Shown piece after piece: positions 1 to 11,738 of a stretch of DNA of 41,110 nucleotides (the stretch's first letter is position 1; each line of letters opens with the position of its first letter). This DNA comes from Acidocella sp. Lineage in GTDB: Bacteria > Pseudomonadota > Alphaproteobacteria > Acetobacterales > Acetobacteraceae. The notes beneath the pieces are model-generated. The model was not told the DNA's origin. It was given only the letters and a program-made list of their open reading frames with translations, and ran no database searches. The stretch covers positions 1 to 41,110 of the forward strand of contig DAIDJU010000025.1 in assembly GCA_027451225.1 (NCBI GenBank), in the 5' to 3' direction. Made by a program: the position numbers and the translations under genes.

Positions 1-2
1 TG

Positions 3-152
3 CTCTTCGTGCCCGCCGGGGTGGGCATCATCGCCGAGGCCGGGCTGCTGCGGCAGGATTGGCTGCCGATCATCGCCGGGCTGGTCGGCTCCACCGTGCT
101 GGGCCTCGCCGTCACCGGGCTGGTGATGCACTGGACGATAAGGAATCGCTAA
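3..152 (+). CDS. lrgA: LrgA/CidA-family holin-like protein, C-terminal fragment
   Basis: The window opens inside an open frame whose last 49 codons encode two hydrophobic segments and a short basic tail ending at TAA (150-152). The segment (PAGVGIIAE, then VGSTVLGLAVTGLVM) matches the end of LrgA/CidA/YohJ membrane proteins. The identification rests mainly on context: one base separates its stop from the ATG of lrgB, and lrgA-lrgB pairs are widespread. In known systems the pair influences murein hydrolase activity or the export of small metabolites. The 5' end lies outside the window, so start and full length cannot be judged. Confidence 0.72.
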   Translation, partial: LFVPAGVGIIAEAGLLRQDWLPIIAGLVGSTVLGLAVTGLVMHWTIRNR

Positions 153-153
153 A

Positions 154-873
154 ATGCTGCATGCCCTCGGTCATCTCTGGACACCTCTGGCCGCCACGCC
201 GCTGGTCTGGCTGGCCCTCACTTTGGCGGCGTTCTGCCTGGGGCGGCTGGTGCAGCGCGCCTGCAAGGGCGCGCCCGTGGCCAATCCGGTGCTGATCGCC
301 ATCGCCCTGGTCGCGGCGGTGGTGCTGGCCACCCATACCTCTTACGCCAGCTATTTCTCCGGCGCGCAGTTCATCAACTTCCTGCTCGGGCCCGCGACCA
401 TCGCGCTCGCCGTGCCGCTGGCGCGGAATCTGGATCTCGTCCGGCGCAATCTCTACAGCGTCGGCACCGCGCTGCTGGCTGGGTCCGTTACCTCCATCGT
501 CAGCGGCGTGGCCATTGTCTGGGCGCTGGGCGGGGCAAAAAGCGTCGCGCTCTCCATGGCCCCCAAGGCCGTGACCACGCCTATCGCCATCGCCGTCTCA
601 CGGCAGATCGGCGGCGTACCCGCTCTTACGGCAGCGCTGGCCATTCTGGGCGGCATCGTCGCGGCCATTATCGGGCAGACGATGCTGCGCCGCCTGAAGG
701 TGAGCGACTGGCGCGCCCACGGCTTGGCCGCCGGGGTGGCGGGCAGCGGCATCGCGGCGGCGCAGGTGGCCAGCCTCAACGAGCTGGGGGCGGCCTTTGC
801 GGCGCTCGGCATCGGGCTGAACGGCGTGCTCACCGCCATCGTGGTGCCGGTGCTGGCGATGCTTTGGGGTTAG
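154..873 (+). CDS. lrgB: LrgB/CidB/YohK-family membrane protein
   Basis: This 239-residue protein is almost entirely hydrophobic, with about seven predicted membrane segments, and has the usual length of the LrgB family. It carries the family-typical stretch around residues 130-150 (SMAPKAVTTPIAIAVS) and a Gly/Ala-rich final third. LrgB partners LrgA in the inner membrane. The pair is linked to control of autolysis and, in some bacteria, to pyruvate or glycolate movement; the substrate here is unknown. ATG 154 lies one base after the lrgA stop, so the two are surely co-translated. The stop overlaps the stop of the convergent PsiE gene by three bases. Confidence 0.88.
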   Translation: MLHALGHLWTPLAATPLVWLALTLAAFCLGRLVQRACKGAPVANPVLIAIALVAAVVLATHTSYASYFSGAQFINFLLGPATIALAVPLARNLDLVRRNLYSVGTALLAGSVTSIVSGVAIVWALGGAKSVALSMAPKAVTTPIAIAVSRQIGGVPALTAALAILGGIVAAIIGQTMLRRLKVSDWRAHGLAAGVAGSGIAAAQVASLNELGAAFAALGIGLNGVLTAIVVPVLAMLWG

Positions 874-1412
874 TTTACCCCCGGCTGTTTCTGCGTCTGC
901 GCCGCGGTCTGCGCTTTATGGATGGCAAGCTTCGCATCCTGCTCGCGGATCAGCCAGTAGATGCCGCCCAAGGCTAGGGCCGAGGCCGCCAGGGCCATCA
1001 GCTCGACCGGCGAGACCTCGTGCAGGTCCAGGATGATGAATTTGCGGGCCACGGCGAGCAGCGCGATCAGCATGATCGTGCGCCCGCGCACCACCTCCTT
1101 GCGCTCGTAAAACGAGGCGCGAAGCGAGCTTTTGAACTCCAGTGCGATGATAACGGTGAAGATGTTGCCGAACACGTCTTGGAAGTTGGAGATGTTCGCC
1201 AGATCCAGCGGGTTGCGCACCACCAGATTCCAGACATCCAGCACCAGCCCCACCGTGGCCACCGCCGTGATGATCATGATCAGCGTGGTCAGGATCTGAA
1301 TGACCACGTACTCGAAGCTCTCATAGGGCGTGGCTTCGCGGAAGACGTGCAGCAGCCGCGACAGCTCGCGCCCGGCCGGATTGCCGCCCGTGTGGTTGGG
1401 TTGTTCAGGCAT
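870..1412 (-). CDS. PsiE-family (phosphate-starvation-inducible) membrane protein
   Basis: The 180-residue product has a polar N-terminus, four hydrophobic segments (about residues 38-65, 83-95, 110-130 and 135-155) and a polar Gln-rich tail. The pattern and the stretch FGNIFTVIIALEF fit the PsiE family, whose biochemical role is unknown. The name comes from phosphate-starvation induction in E. coli, and regulation here cannot be inferred. The start is well supported by AAGGAAG six bases upstream of the ATG. It is transcribed divergently from ppc across a 130-bp gap in which I see no clear promoter, and its last codons meet lrgB tail to tail. Confidence 0.8.
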   Translation of the reverse strand: MPEQPNHTGGNPAGRELSRLLHVFREATPYESFEYVVIQILTTLIMIITAVATVGLVLDVWNLVVRNPLDLANISNFQDVFGNIFTVIIALEFKSSLRASFYERKEVVRGRTIMLIALLAVARKFIILDLHEVSPVELMALAASALALGGIYWLIREQDAKLAIHKAQTAAQTQKQPGVN

Positions 1413-1542
1413 ATGTTTCTTCCTTTGCCGCGTGGCTCTCTTTTTGAGCCGGTTTCAGCCGGTGGGGCAAGCATGCGGGAAGATGTCCCATTGCTGCGCA
1501 GAAAACACTTGTCGCGGCGAGTGAACGTGGTTTCATGCCGGT

Positions 1543-4323
<2,781 letters not shown>

Positions 4324-4376
4324 GAGCCAGGGGGCGCTTGACTTGCCCCGCCACAGCCCTTACGTGGCGAACAATT

Positions 4377-4395
4377 GCGAATGATTTGCATTTGC
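4377..4395 (+). promoter_or_regulatory. Candidate Fur-type box upstream of the OprB porin
   Basis: The 19-mer GCGAATGATTTGCATTTGC matches the classical Fur consensus GATAATGATAATCATTATC at 12 of 19 positions, including both AATGAT and CATT cores. It lies 37 bp before the porin ATG. A TTGACT element at 4338-4343 with a poor -10 (TACGTG, 17-bp spacing) would place the site near the transcription start. Iron control of a sugar-type porin is inference only. Confidence 0.35.
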
Positions 4396-4431
4396 ATAAA
4401 TGGCTCGGCGGTATTGACTAAGGACGCAATC

Positions 4432-5796
4432 ATGGGGAATTCCGGCAATAACCGGATGCGGGGTGGCTTGTCGCTTTTTGTGGCGGGGGCAACGTTTGGG
4501 GTTGTGGGGGCGCATCCCGCGCTCGCGCAAAACACATCGCCCGACGACATCTGGTCGCGCAGCAATTTGTTGGGGGATATGGGCGGGCTGCGCAGCACGC
4601 TTGCCGATCACGGCGTTACCTTCGAGCTGAACGACAGCGAAAACCTGCTTGGCAATGTCATGGGCGGGGTGAAGAGCGGGGCGACGCTGCAAGGCGTGAC
4701 CAACGGCACGGTGGAGGTGGATACCGGCAAGGCGTTTGGCCTGCCCGGAGGCACTTTCCATGTCAGCGCCTTGCAGATCCACGGCCAGCCGCTCAGCGCG
4801 TCGTATCTCGACACGCTCCAGACAGCCAACGGCAACGAGGCCGAGGACGGCACGCGGCTTTGGGAGCTGTGGTATGATCAGGCCTTTTTTAACGGCAAAG
4901 CGGATATCAAGATCGGCGAGCAGAGCCTCGATAACGAGTTCATCGTCAGCGCCAACTCCAATCTGTTCGTCAACACCATGGCGGGCTGGCCGATGATCCC
5001 CTCGGCCGATCTGTATGGCGGCGCGCCGGCCTATCCGCTGTCCTCGCTGGGCGTGCGCTTGCAGGTGAAGCCGGCCGACAACCAGGCATTCCTGGTCGGT
5101 GTATTCGACGACAATCCCGGCGGCGGCAGCTTCTCCGGCGACGCTCAGAGGCTCGACAATCACGGCACCAATTTCAACATGAATACCGGCGCGCTGTGGA
5201 TCGCTGAGTACCAGTACAGCCTGCCCGGCAACTTCCTGCCCGGCACCTACAAGCTTGGTGGTTGGTATGATTCCGGCCATTACCCCGACCAGCGCTACGG
5301 CGCGGACGGGCTTTCCCTCGCCAACGCCAACAGCAATGGCAACCCGCTGATGCATCGCGGCAATTACGGTATCTATATCGTCGTTGACCAGACTGTGTGG
5401 AAATCCAGCGCCGATAGCGCGCGCACGGTCAATCTGTTCGGACGGGCGATGGGCGCGCCGGACAGCCAGAACGAGATCGACTTCTCCTTCAACGGTGGCG
5501 TCACCATGACCGCGCCGCTGCCAGGGCGCGACAACGATCAGGCGGGCATCGATTTCGGGCTGGCGCGGATAAGCAGCCGCGCGGCGGCGCTGGACCGCGA
5601 TTCCGGCCTGCCCGCGCGCGGGACGGAAGAATTGCTGGAATTCACCTATGACGCCCAGGTTACGCCCTGGCTGGCGGTGCAGCCGGACATCCAGTACATC
5701 GTCAGCCCCGGCGGCGGCATTCTGGACCCGAACAACCCGACGCATAAGCTGGACAACGAGTTGGTCGTTGGCCTGCGCGAGGTGACGACGTTCTGA
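4432..5796 (+). CDS. OprB-type carbohydrate-selective porin
   Basis: From ATG 4432 the product is 454 residues with a standard signal peptide (basic start, hydrophobic core, cut probably after AHPALA). ATG 4432 is preferred over the first in-frame ATG at 4375 because AAGGA sits seven bases before it and the signal peptide then begins properly. The mature part has alternating beta-strand character and family-typical segments such as LWELWYDQAFFNGKADIKIGEQ and GLREVTTF at the end with a terminal Phe, as expected for an outer-membrane beta-barrel. OprB porins pass glucose and other sugars; the true substrate is unknown. It converges on the HDAC-family gene, with a GC hairpin between them. Confidence 0.85.
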   Translation: MGNSGNNRMRGGLSLFVAGATFGVVGAHPALAQNTSPDDIWSRSNLLGDMGGLRSTLADHGVTFELNDSENLLGNVMGGVKSGATLQGVTNGTVEVDTGKAFGLPGGTFHVSALQIHGQPLSASYLDTLQTANGNEAEDGTRLWELWYDQAFFNGKADIKIGEQSLDNEFIVSANSNLFVNTMAGWPMIPSADLYGGAPAYPLSSLGVRLQVKPADNQAFLVGVFDDNPGGGSFSGDAQRLDNHGTNFNMNTGALWIAEYQYSLPGNFLPGTYKLGGWYDSGHYPDQRYGADGLSLANANSNGNPLMHRGNYGIYIVVDQTVWKSSADSARTVNLFGRAMGAPDSQNEIDFSFNGGVTMTAPLPGRDNDQAGIDFGLARISSRAAALDRDSGLPARGTEELLEFTYDAQVTPWLAVQPDIQYIVSPGGGILDPNNPTHKLDNELVVGLREVTTF

Positions 5797-5806
5797 GGCG
5801 GCCGGA

Positions 5807-5815
<9 letters not shown>
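5797..5815. terminator. Short GC hairpin between convergent porin and HDAC-family genes
   Basis: GGCGGC, a seven-base loop and GCCGCC lie between and partly within the two stop regions. There is no T-tract on either side, so it is at best a weak bidirectional terminator. Confidence 0.3.
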
Positions 5816-6838
<1,023 letters not shown>

Positions 6839-6852
6839 GGTCTCTCTCGGGG

Positions 6853-6884
6853 GCAATAAAAAACGGCGGCCCGTTGCGGGGCCG
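6853..6884 (-). terminator. Rho-independent terminator between potD and the deacetylase gene
   Basis: On the minus strand GGCGGCCC, a short loop and GGGCCGCC form a strong stem, followed by GTTTTTTATT. It begins about 20 bases after the potD stop and ends about 15 bases before the deacetylase ATG. The deacetylase can then be expressed only by read-through, processing or a promoter inside potD. A drop in expression from importer to enzyme is the simplest reading. Confidence 0.8.
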
Positions 6885-6902
6885 CCACGATGGGGCCGCG
6901 TG

Positions 6903-7955
6903 TTACTGGCGGATCAGGGTCCAGACGCGGTCGTAATCCTTGGTCGCCTTGGCCGGGCAGGAGGTGGCGAACACCATCTTCAGATCCTTGGGCGGATTGA
7001 ACTCCGGCGCGCTGGCCAGGGCCGGGGTGACGTAAGCCGAGGAGCCGGGCACCGCGTTCGCATAGCCCGCGAAATTGGTCTCGAGCGCGGCGTTCTGCGG
7101 GTCCATCATGAAGTTGAGGAATTTCTTCGCGTTCTCGGCATCCGGCGCGCCGACCGGCACGGCGAGATTGTCCATCCACGCGATCGCGCCTTCCTTGGCA
7201 TAGACATATTTCAGCGAGGGATGCTGCGAGCGCGCGCGGAAGGCGTCGCCCGACCAGATTTCGCTGATCGTCGTCTCGCCGGAGATCAGCCGGTCTGAAT
7301 CAGCGTCGGAATTATACACTTTCACATGCGGCTTCTGCGCCTGGAGCAGCGCCACCAGCGCCTTGAGGTCCGCCGGGTTGGTGTTGCATTGCGGCTTGCC
7401 CATGTAGAGCAGGGCCAGGGAGATTACCTCGCTCGGCGAGCCGAACATGCCGACATTATTGCCGAATTCGGCGGGCGGCTTGAACAAGGTGGCAAGGCTG
7501 TCCACCGGGCCGGGATACACTTTGGTGTCGTACGCGAAGGAGGTGGTGCCCCACTGCCAGGGCACGGTGTACTCGGCCTTCGGGTCCCAGTCGCGGGCCT
7601 GCCATTTCGGGTCGAGATTCTTGAAGTTGGGCAGAGACGCGGCATCGACCGGCTGGATCAATTTCTGGCTGATGAAGATGGGCACGAAATCGTTGGAGAC
7701 GATGACGATGTCGTAGCCCGAGCCGCCGGCCTTCAGCTTGGCCAGCAGCGTCTCGTTGGAATCATAGGTGTCGATGGTGACCTTGATGCCGGTTTCCTTG
7801 GTGAACTTGGCGATCAGATCGGGGGAGGTGTAGTCCGTCCAGTTATAGATATGCAGCACGCCGGGATCGGCCGCCTGGGCCGGCTTGGCGGCGAGCGGGG
7901 TGAGCAGGGCCGTCGCGGCGAGGAGGGCGGCGGCAAGACGCTTTTTCACAGACAC
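6903..7955 (-). CDS. potD: Polyamine ABC transporter, periplasmic binding protein (PotD/PotF type)
   Basis: The 350-residue product starts with a clear Sec signal peptide (VKKRLAAALLAATALL, cut near AQA-AD). It continues with the family-typical opening LHIYNWTDYTSPDLIAKF and the later block GYDIVIVSNDFVPIF. Such proteins bind spermidine or putrescine in the periplasm and deliver it to PotBC. The start is GTG 7955, with AAGGAG seven bases upstream; a second GTG two codons later is less well placed. It follows potC closely. Here potD is the last transporter gene and is followed by a terminator, giving the order A-B-C-D from promoter to end. Confidence 0.93.
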   Translation of the reverse strand: MSVKKRLAAALLAATALLTPLAAKPAQAADPGVLHIYNWTDYTSPDLIAKFTKETGIKVTIDTYDSNETLLAKLKAGGSGYDIVIVSNDFVPIFISQKLIQPVDAASLPNFKNLDPKWQARDWDPKAEYTVPWQWGTTSFAYDTKVYPGPVDSLATLFKPPAEFGNNVGMFGSPSEVISLALLYMGKPQCNTNPADLKALVALLQAQKPHVKVYNSDADSDRLISGETTISEIWSGDAFRARSQHPSLKYVYAKEGAIAWMDNLAVPVGAPDAENAKKFLNFMMDPQNAALETNFAGYANAVPGSSAYVTPALASAPEFNPPKDLKMVFATSCPAKATKDYDRVWTLIRQ

Positions 7956-7967
7956 GGGAAGGCTCCT

Positions 7968-8789
7968 TCAGTTTGTGGTTTTGGCCGGGGCTTCGCTCCC
8001 CGGCGGACGGGTGAACACAAAGGCCAGTGCCGCCAGGGCGGCGGAGGCCACAAGCAGAATGGTGGAGATGGCGTTCACCTCCGGCGTCACGCCCAGGCGC
8101 ATCATGCCGTAGACGTAAACGGGCAAAGTGGTGCTGCCGGAGGAAGAGACCATGAAGCTGATGAGGAAGTCATCGAGCGAGATGACGAAGGCCAGCACCG
8201 CGCCGGAGATGATGCCTGGCATGAGCAGCGGCACGGTGATGCGGCGGAAGATGCGCCATTCCGTGCCGTAGAGGTCGCGGGCCGCGTCCTCGAACCCGCC
8301 GCCCAGCGCCTGTAGCCGCGCCTGGATGGGTAGCAGCGCGAAGGGGATGCAGAATACGGTATGCGCGATGATGAGGTTGAGCAGGCCGTTCGCCATGCCG
8401 ATGGTGGAGAAGAAAATCAGCGTGGCGATGGCGGTGACGATCTCGGGCACCACCAGCGGCATGGTGATGAGCCCCACACTCAAGGCCCGGCCCTTGAAGC
8501 CCGGCCCGCGCTCCAGCGCCAAGGCGGCGGGAATGGCGATGGCCACGGAAATGGCCGTGGCCGCCACGGCGACGATGATGCTGTTATAGGCGCAGAGCCG
8601 GATATTCGCATCCTGCGCCACCACGGCGAACCATTTGAAGCTGAAATGGCTCCACACCGTGACCTGCCGGTTGGCGTTGAACGAGTACACGAACAGCACG
8701 GCAAGCGGGATGTAGAGAAACGCCATCACCGCCCAGGTGAAGGTACCGAAGCCGGGGTTGTGTTGCCAGGCGAAGGGCTTTTTCTTCAT
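7968..8789 (-). CDS. potC: Polyamine ABC transporter permease (PotC/PotI type)
   Basis: From the ATG at 8789 the protein is 273 residues with six membrane segments. It has the cytoplasmic coupling (EAA) motif FEDAARDLYGTEWRIFRRITVPLLMPG, which docks onto the ATPase. The ORF track extends it upstream to 9032, but that extension reads antisense-like sequence inside potB. The ATGA overlap with the potB stop fixes the real start by translational coupling. PotC is the second permease of the heterodimer through which polyamine enters the cytoplasm. I see no unusual residues. Confidence 0.93.
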   Translation of the reverse strand: MKKKPFAWQHNPGFGTFTWAVMAFLYIPLAVLFVYSFNANRQVTVWSHFSFKWFAVVAQDANIRLCAYNSIIVAVAATAISVAIAIPAALALERGPGFKGRALSVGLITMPLVVPEIVTAIATLIFFSTIGMANGLLNLIIAHTVFCIPFALLPIQARLQALGGGFEDAARDLYGTEWRIFRRITVPLLMPGIISGAVLAFVISLDDFLISFMVSSSGSTTLPVYVYGMMRLGVTPEVNAISTILLVASAALAALAFVFTRPPGSEAPAKTTN

Positions 8790-9655
8790 CGGGCCGGCGC
8801 CTCCTTGCGCCCGCGCGCGGCGATAAGGGCGATGACCACCGCCAGCGTGACCAGCACCGCCAGCGCCGAGCCGAATGGCCAATTGCGCGAGGAGGTGAAC
8901 TGCATCTCGATGAGGCTGCCCAGCAGAAGCTGCTTGCCGCCGCCCAGCATGTCCGGCTGCAAAAACGCGCCGAGGGCGGGCGCGAACACCAGCACCAGCC
9001 CCGCCGCCACGCCGGGGCGCGCCAGTGGCCACACCACCCGGCGCAGCACCCGGTAACGCGAGGCGTAGAGGTCGAACGCCGCCTCGATCAAACGCGGGTC
9101 CACCCGCTCCAGCGTGGCGTAGATGGGCAGCACCATGAAGGGCAGGAAGGTATAGACGAGGCCGAGCAGAATAGCGCCCTGGTTATACATCAGCGGCAGC
9201 GGTTGGCTGATGGCCCCGAGCCAGGAGAGAAACTTGTTGATCAGCCCTTCATCGCGCAGGATGAGGATCCAGCAATAGGTGCGGATGAGCGTGTTGATCC
9301 AGAATGGCAGCGTGACCAGTGTGAGCAGCAGGCGCCGCCTGCTGGGCGGCTGGCACACGATATACCACGCCACCGGAAAGCCCACGGCCAAAGCCAACCC
9401 CGTGGCCAAAGCGGCGAGATACACCGAGCGCCAGATGATCAGCAGATAGCTGGTGGTGAAGATCAGGCTGCCGTCGAAATCCTGGGTGAAGAGCATCTGC
9501 ACATAGGCGCTGATGCTCGGCGGCATGGTCACGCCGCCATAGGCGTCGGCGGTGGCGAAGGAGTAGGCGAGGGCGATCAGCATCGGGATCGCCATGAAGA
9601 TGAAAATGACGATGATGGCGGGCGAGAGAAGCCCCAGGGCCGGCTTAATGCGCAT
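8786..9655 (-). CDS. potB: Polyamine ABC transporter permease (PotB/PotH type)
   Basis: The 289-residue protein has six membrane segments and the EAA-type loop EAAFDLYASRYRVLRRVVWPL. PYWINTLIRTYCW-like residues (LPFWINTLIRTYCWI) are typical of PotB. The ATG at 9655 is chosen over 9682 because AAGGCGG lies six bases before it and the longer form would overlap the end of potA. It sits eight bases after potA and overlaps potC by four bases, so the three are one transcript. With PotC it forms the inner-membrane channel for polyamine uptake. Confidence 0.93.
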   Translation of the reverse strand: MRIKPALGLLSPAIIVIFIFMAIPMLIALAYSFATADAYGGVTMPPSISAYVQMLFTQDFDGSLIFTTSYLLIIWRSVYLAALATGLALAVGFPVAWYIVCQPPSRRRLLLTLVTLPFWINTLIRTYCWILILRDEGLINKFLSWLGAISQPLPLMYNQGAILLGLVYTFLPFMVLPIYATLERVDPRLIEAAFDLYASRYRVLRRVVWPLARPGVAAGLVLVFAPALGAFLQPDMLGGGKQLLLGSLIEMQFTSSRNWPFGSALAVLVTLAVVIALIAARGRKEAPAR

Positions 9656-9663
9656 GGTCCGCC

Positions 9664-10695
9664 TTAGCCATCCACCCCCCATTCCACCTCGTCCGGCCAG
9701 TGCAGCCAGACGTGGCCGTCCACCTCCACATCGGGGGCGCGGCCACGCAGCCGGGCGCGGATTTTCAGGATTTCCGTGCCATGCGGCACCGCGATCTCGA
9801 ACAGCGTATCCGCGCCGAGGAAGGTGATCTCCCGCACCGCGCCGCGCAGCCGGGCGGGTGTGCCCGCCCCCAGCGTGATATGCTCGGGCCGGATGGCCAG
9901 CGTGCCGCTGCGGCCCAGCGCCTCACCGGGGATGATGTTGGCCTCGCCGATGAAATCCGCCACGAAGCGCGAGGCCGGACGGGAATAGATCTCTTCCGGC
10001 GTGCCCGCCTGCAATACGCGCCCGCCGCTCATCACCGCCAGACGGTCGGACATCGCCAGCGCTTCCTCTTGGTCGTGGGTGACGAGGATGAAGGTGATGC
10101 CGGTCTCGCGTTGCAGGCGCTTCAGCTCGCTCTGCATCTCCTTGCGCAGCTTCAGGTCCAGGGCGGAGAGGGGTTCGTCGAGCAGCAGCACCTCGGGCTG
10201 TGGGGCCAGGGCGCGGGCCAGCGCCACGCGCTGCTGCTGCCCGCCGGAAAGTTGCGCGGGTTTACGCGCGCTGAACTCCTCCAGCCGCACCAGCGAGAGC
10301 ATCTTGGCCACGCGCTCCCCGATCTGCGGTTTTTTCCAGTCCAGCATCTCCAGCCCGAAGGCGATGTTCTGCGCCACGGTGAGATGGGGAAACAGCGCGT
10401 AGTTCTGGAACACCATGTTCACGCGCCTCGCGCGCGGCGGCAGTTCCACCACGTTGCGCCCATGCAGGTAGATGTCGCCGCGCGTCGGTGTCTCGAACCC
10501 AGCCAGCATGCGCAGCAGCGTGGTCTTGCCGCAGCCCGAGGGACCGAGAAGGGTGAAAAATTCTTTATCTTTGATAGTCAGGCTAACATTGTCCAGCGCC
10601 CTGTAGCCGCTGGCCTCTGAGCCGAAAATCTTGTCGACGGCATGGATCTCGATGCAGGGGCTTGGTTTGCTGTCACTCACGCGATAATCCTGCAT
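9664..10695 (-). CDS. potA: Polyamine ABC transporter ATP-binding protein
   Basis: This 343-residue ATPase has Walker [10 protein letters not shown] (about residue 47), signature [15 protein letters not shown] (about 147), Walker [12 protein letters not shown] (about 167), the switch His in VTHDQEEAL (about 204) and a C-terminal TOBE domain. It powers polyamine import through PotBC. The track start at 10758 is unlikely. The ATG at 10695 has AAGGA just upstream (spacing is short) and leaves a 134-bp leader region after the oxygenase gene. That region holds an AT-rich stretch with GCATAAAATGC at 10705-10715, which resembles part of a dyad at 13286-13320. A TTGACA lies further upstream, but no convincing -10 follows. 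Confidence 0.94.
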   Translation of the reverse strand: MQDYRVSDSKPSPCIEIHAVDKIFGSEASGYRALDNVSLTIKDKEFFTLLGPSGCGKTTLLRMLAGFETPTRGDIYLHGRNVVELPPRARRVNMVFQNYALFPHLTVAQNIAFGLEMLDWKKPQIGERVAKMLSLVRLEEFSARKPAQLSGGQQQRVALARALAPQPEVLLLDEPLSALDLKLRKEMQSELKRLQRETGITFILVTHDQEEALAMSDRLAVMSGGRVLQAGTPEEIYSRPASRFVADFIGEANIIPGEALGRSGTLAIRPEHITLGAGTPARLRGAVREITFLGADTLFEIAVPHGTEILKIRARLRGRAPDVEVDGHVWLHWPDEVEWGVDG

Positions 10696-10704
10696 AATTC
10701 CTTG

Positions 10705-10715
10705 GCATAAAATGC
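10705..10715. promoter_or_regulatory. Possible operator half-site upstream of potA (GCATAAAATGC)
   Basis: GCATAAAATGC is itself a short dyad (GCAT-AAA-ATGC) and matches the left arm of the dyad at 13286-13320 (GCATAAAACGC) at 10 of 11 bases. It lies 10 bp upstream of the potA start. A shared regulator, perhaps the XRE-cupin protein encoded at 14.1-14.8 kb, is a guess. Confidence 0.3.
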
Positions 10716-10799
10716 TTTTTTGCTGATTTGTTTTGCGATGCAGCATAAGCATGGTCAAGCCTTAACCAGAACCGTGCAGGTGTCAACGGAAACTGTCAT

Positions 10800-10823
10800 G
10801 GGGAGGAGGCAGTCCCCCTCCCC
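10800..10823 (-). terminator. GC hairpin after the PhyH-family gene
   Basis: GGGGAGG at 10800-10806 pairs with CCTCCCC at 10817-10823, directly after the oxygenase stop. No T-run follows on the minus strand, so it is at most a partial terminator or RNA-stabilising hairpin separating the glnT-phyH unit from potABCD. Confidence 0.4.
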
Positions 10824-10829
10824 AGTGTT

Positions 10830-11705
10830 TCAGGCGGCGTTGGCCAGCGGCCCGTGCGCGACATACGCATCCAGCCCCGGGGTGCGGTAGCCGTCTTCCC
10901 GCCAGGTGATCGGGAAGTAGCTTTCGTCGAGCTCGTTGGAGCCGAATTTCATGTACTTGCCGTAGATCGGCCCGTTGCCCACGCTCATGCGGTTCGGCGC
11001 GTACTCCACGTCCGACTGCATCATATGCACGGCGATGGCGCGGCGCGGGTTGGGCATCTTGTTGAGGCGCGAGCCATGCCAGGTCCAGCCGTCATGGAAC
11101 GCGCCACCGCCCGGCGGCACCACGATGGGCACCATCTCCAGCTCGTAACCATTGGCCTCGGCCCAGTCGCGGGCTTCCTTCAGGTCGTCCTCGGGGCCGT
11201 GGAATTTGAGGATCGGTTGCGCCTCGCCCCATTTATGCGAGCCGCGCAGATACATCAGCGTGCCGCCCTCGGCCGTGGTTTCATCCAGCGCAATCCAGCA
11301 ACTCGTCAAAGCAGGCTTGTTGAACCAGAGTGAGTACATGCTGTCCTGATGAAAGCCGATCGGCCGGCCGGCGGGCGGCTTCCAGAGCAGGTTATCCACC
11401 ATGATCCGCGAGCCGCTCCAGCCGCCGAGCTTGGCGCAGGCTTCGCCGAGCCAGGAGGACATCACATGTTTGGCGACGGTGCGGTCCCCGCGCCAGCCAT
11501 TGCAGATCTGCATCGTATAGGGCGGGTTGCCCTCGGGCAGGTTCACCTCGTCCGGGCGGATGCCGGTTTCGAATTCCTTGTTCATGAACATCGGCTCATA
11601 ACGCGCGAGGATGGCGGCGGCCTCCTCGCGCTCGATGATCTTGTCCACGATGAGAAACCCGTCGCAGCGATACTGCTCGACCTGGGCGTCGGTAATCTTG
11701 ATCAT
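10830..11705 (-). CDS. Phytanoyl-CoA dioxygenase (PhyH) family Fe(II)/2-oxoglutarate oxygenase
   Basis: The 291-residue protein has the facial-triad elements of PhyH enzymes: HQD in GFHQDS (about residue 117), the distal His in WTWHGS (about 209) and a nearby RRAIAVH that could hold the 2-oxoglutarate-binding Arg. Start ATG 11705 has AGGAAG seven bases upstream. It lies 33 bp downstream of the glutamine synthetase homologue on the same strand and ahead of potABCD. Family members hydroxylate very different small molecules (phytanoyl-CoA, ectoine, halogenation substrates), so the reaction cannot be read from sequence. Context suggests a polyamine, an amino acid or a gamma-glutamyl amide, acting in the cytoplasm. 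That is inference. Confidence 0.85.
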   Translation of the reverse strand: MIKITDAQVEQYRCDGFLIVDKIIEREEAAAILARYEPMFMNKEFETGIRPDEVNLPEGNPPYTMQICNGWRGDRTVAKHVMSSWLGEACAKLGGWSGSRIMVDNLLWKPPAGRPIGFHQDSMYSLWFNKPALTSCWIALDETTAEGGTLMYLRGSHKWGEAQPILKFHGPEDDLKEARDWAEANGYELEMVPIVVPPGGGAFHDGWTWHGSRLNKMPNPRRAIAVHMMQSDVEYAPNRMSVGNGPIYGKYMKFGSNELDESYFPITWREDGYRTPGLDAYVAHGPLANAA

Positions 11706-11738
11706 GTTGGCTTCCTTTTTTCGCTGTTGCCGTATGGA

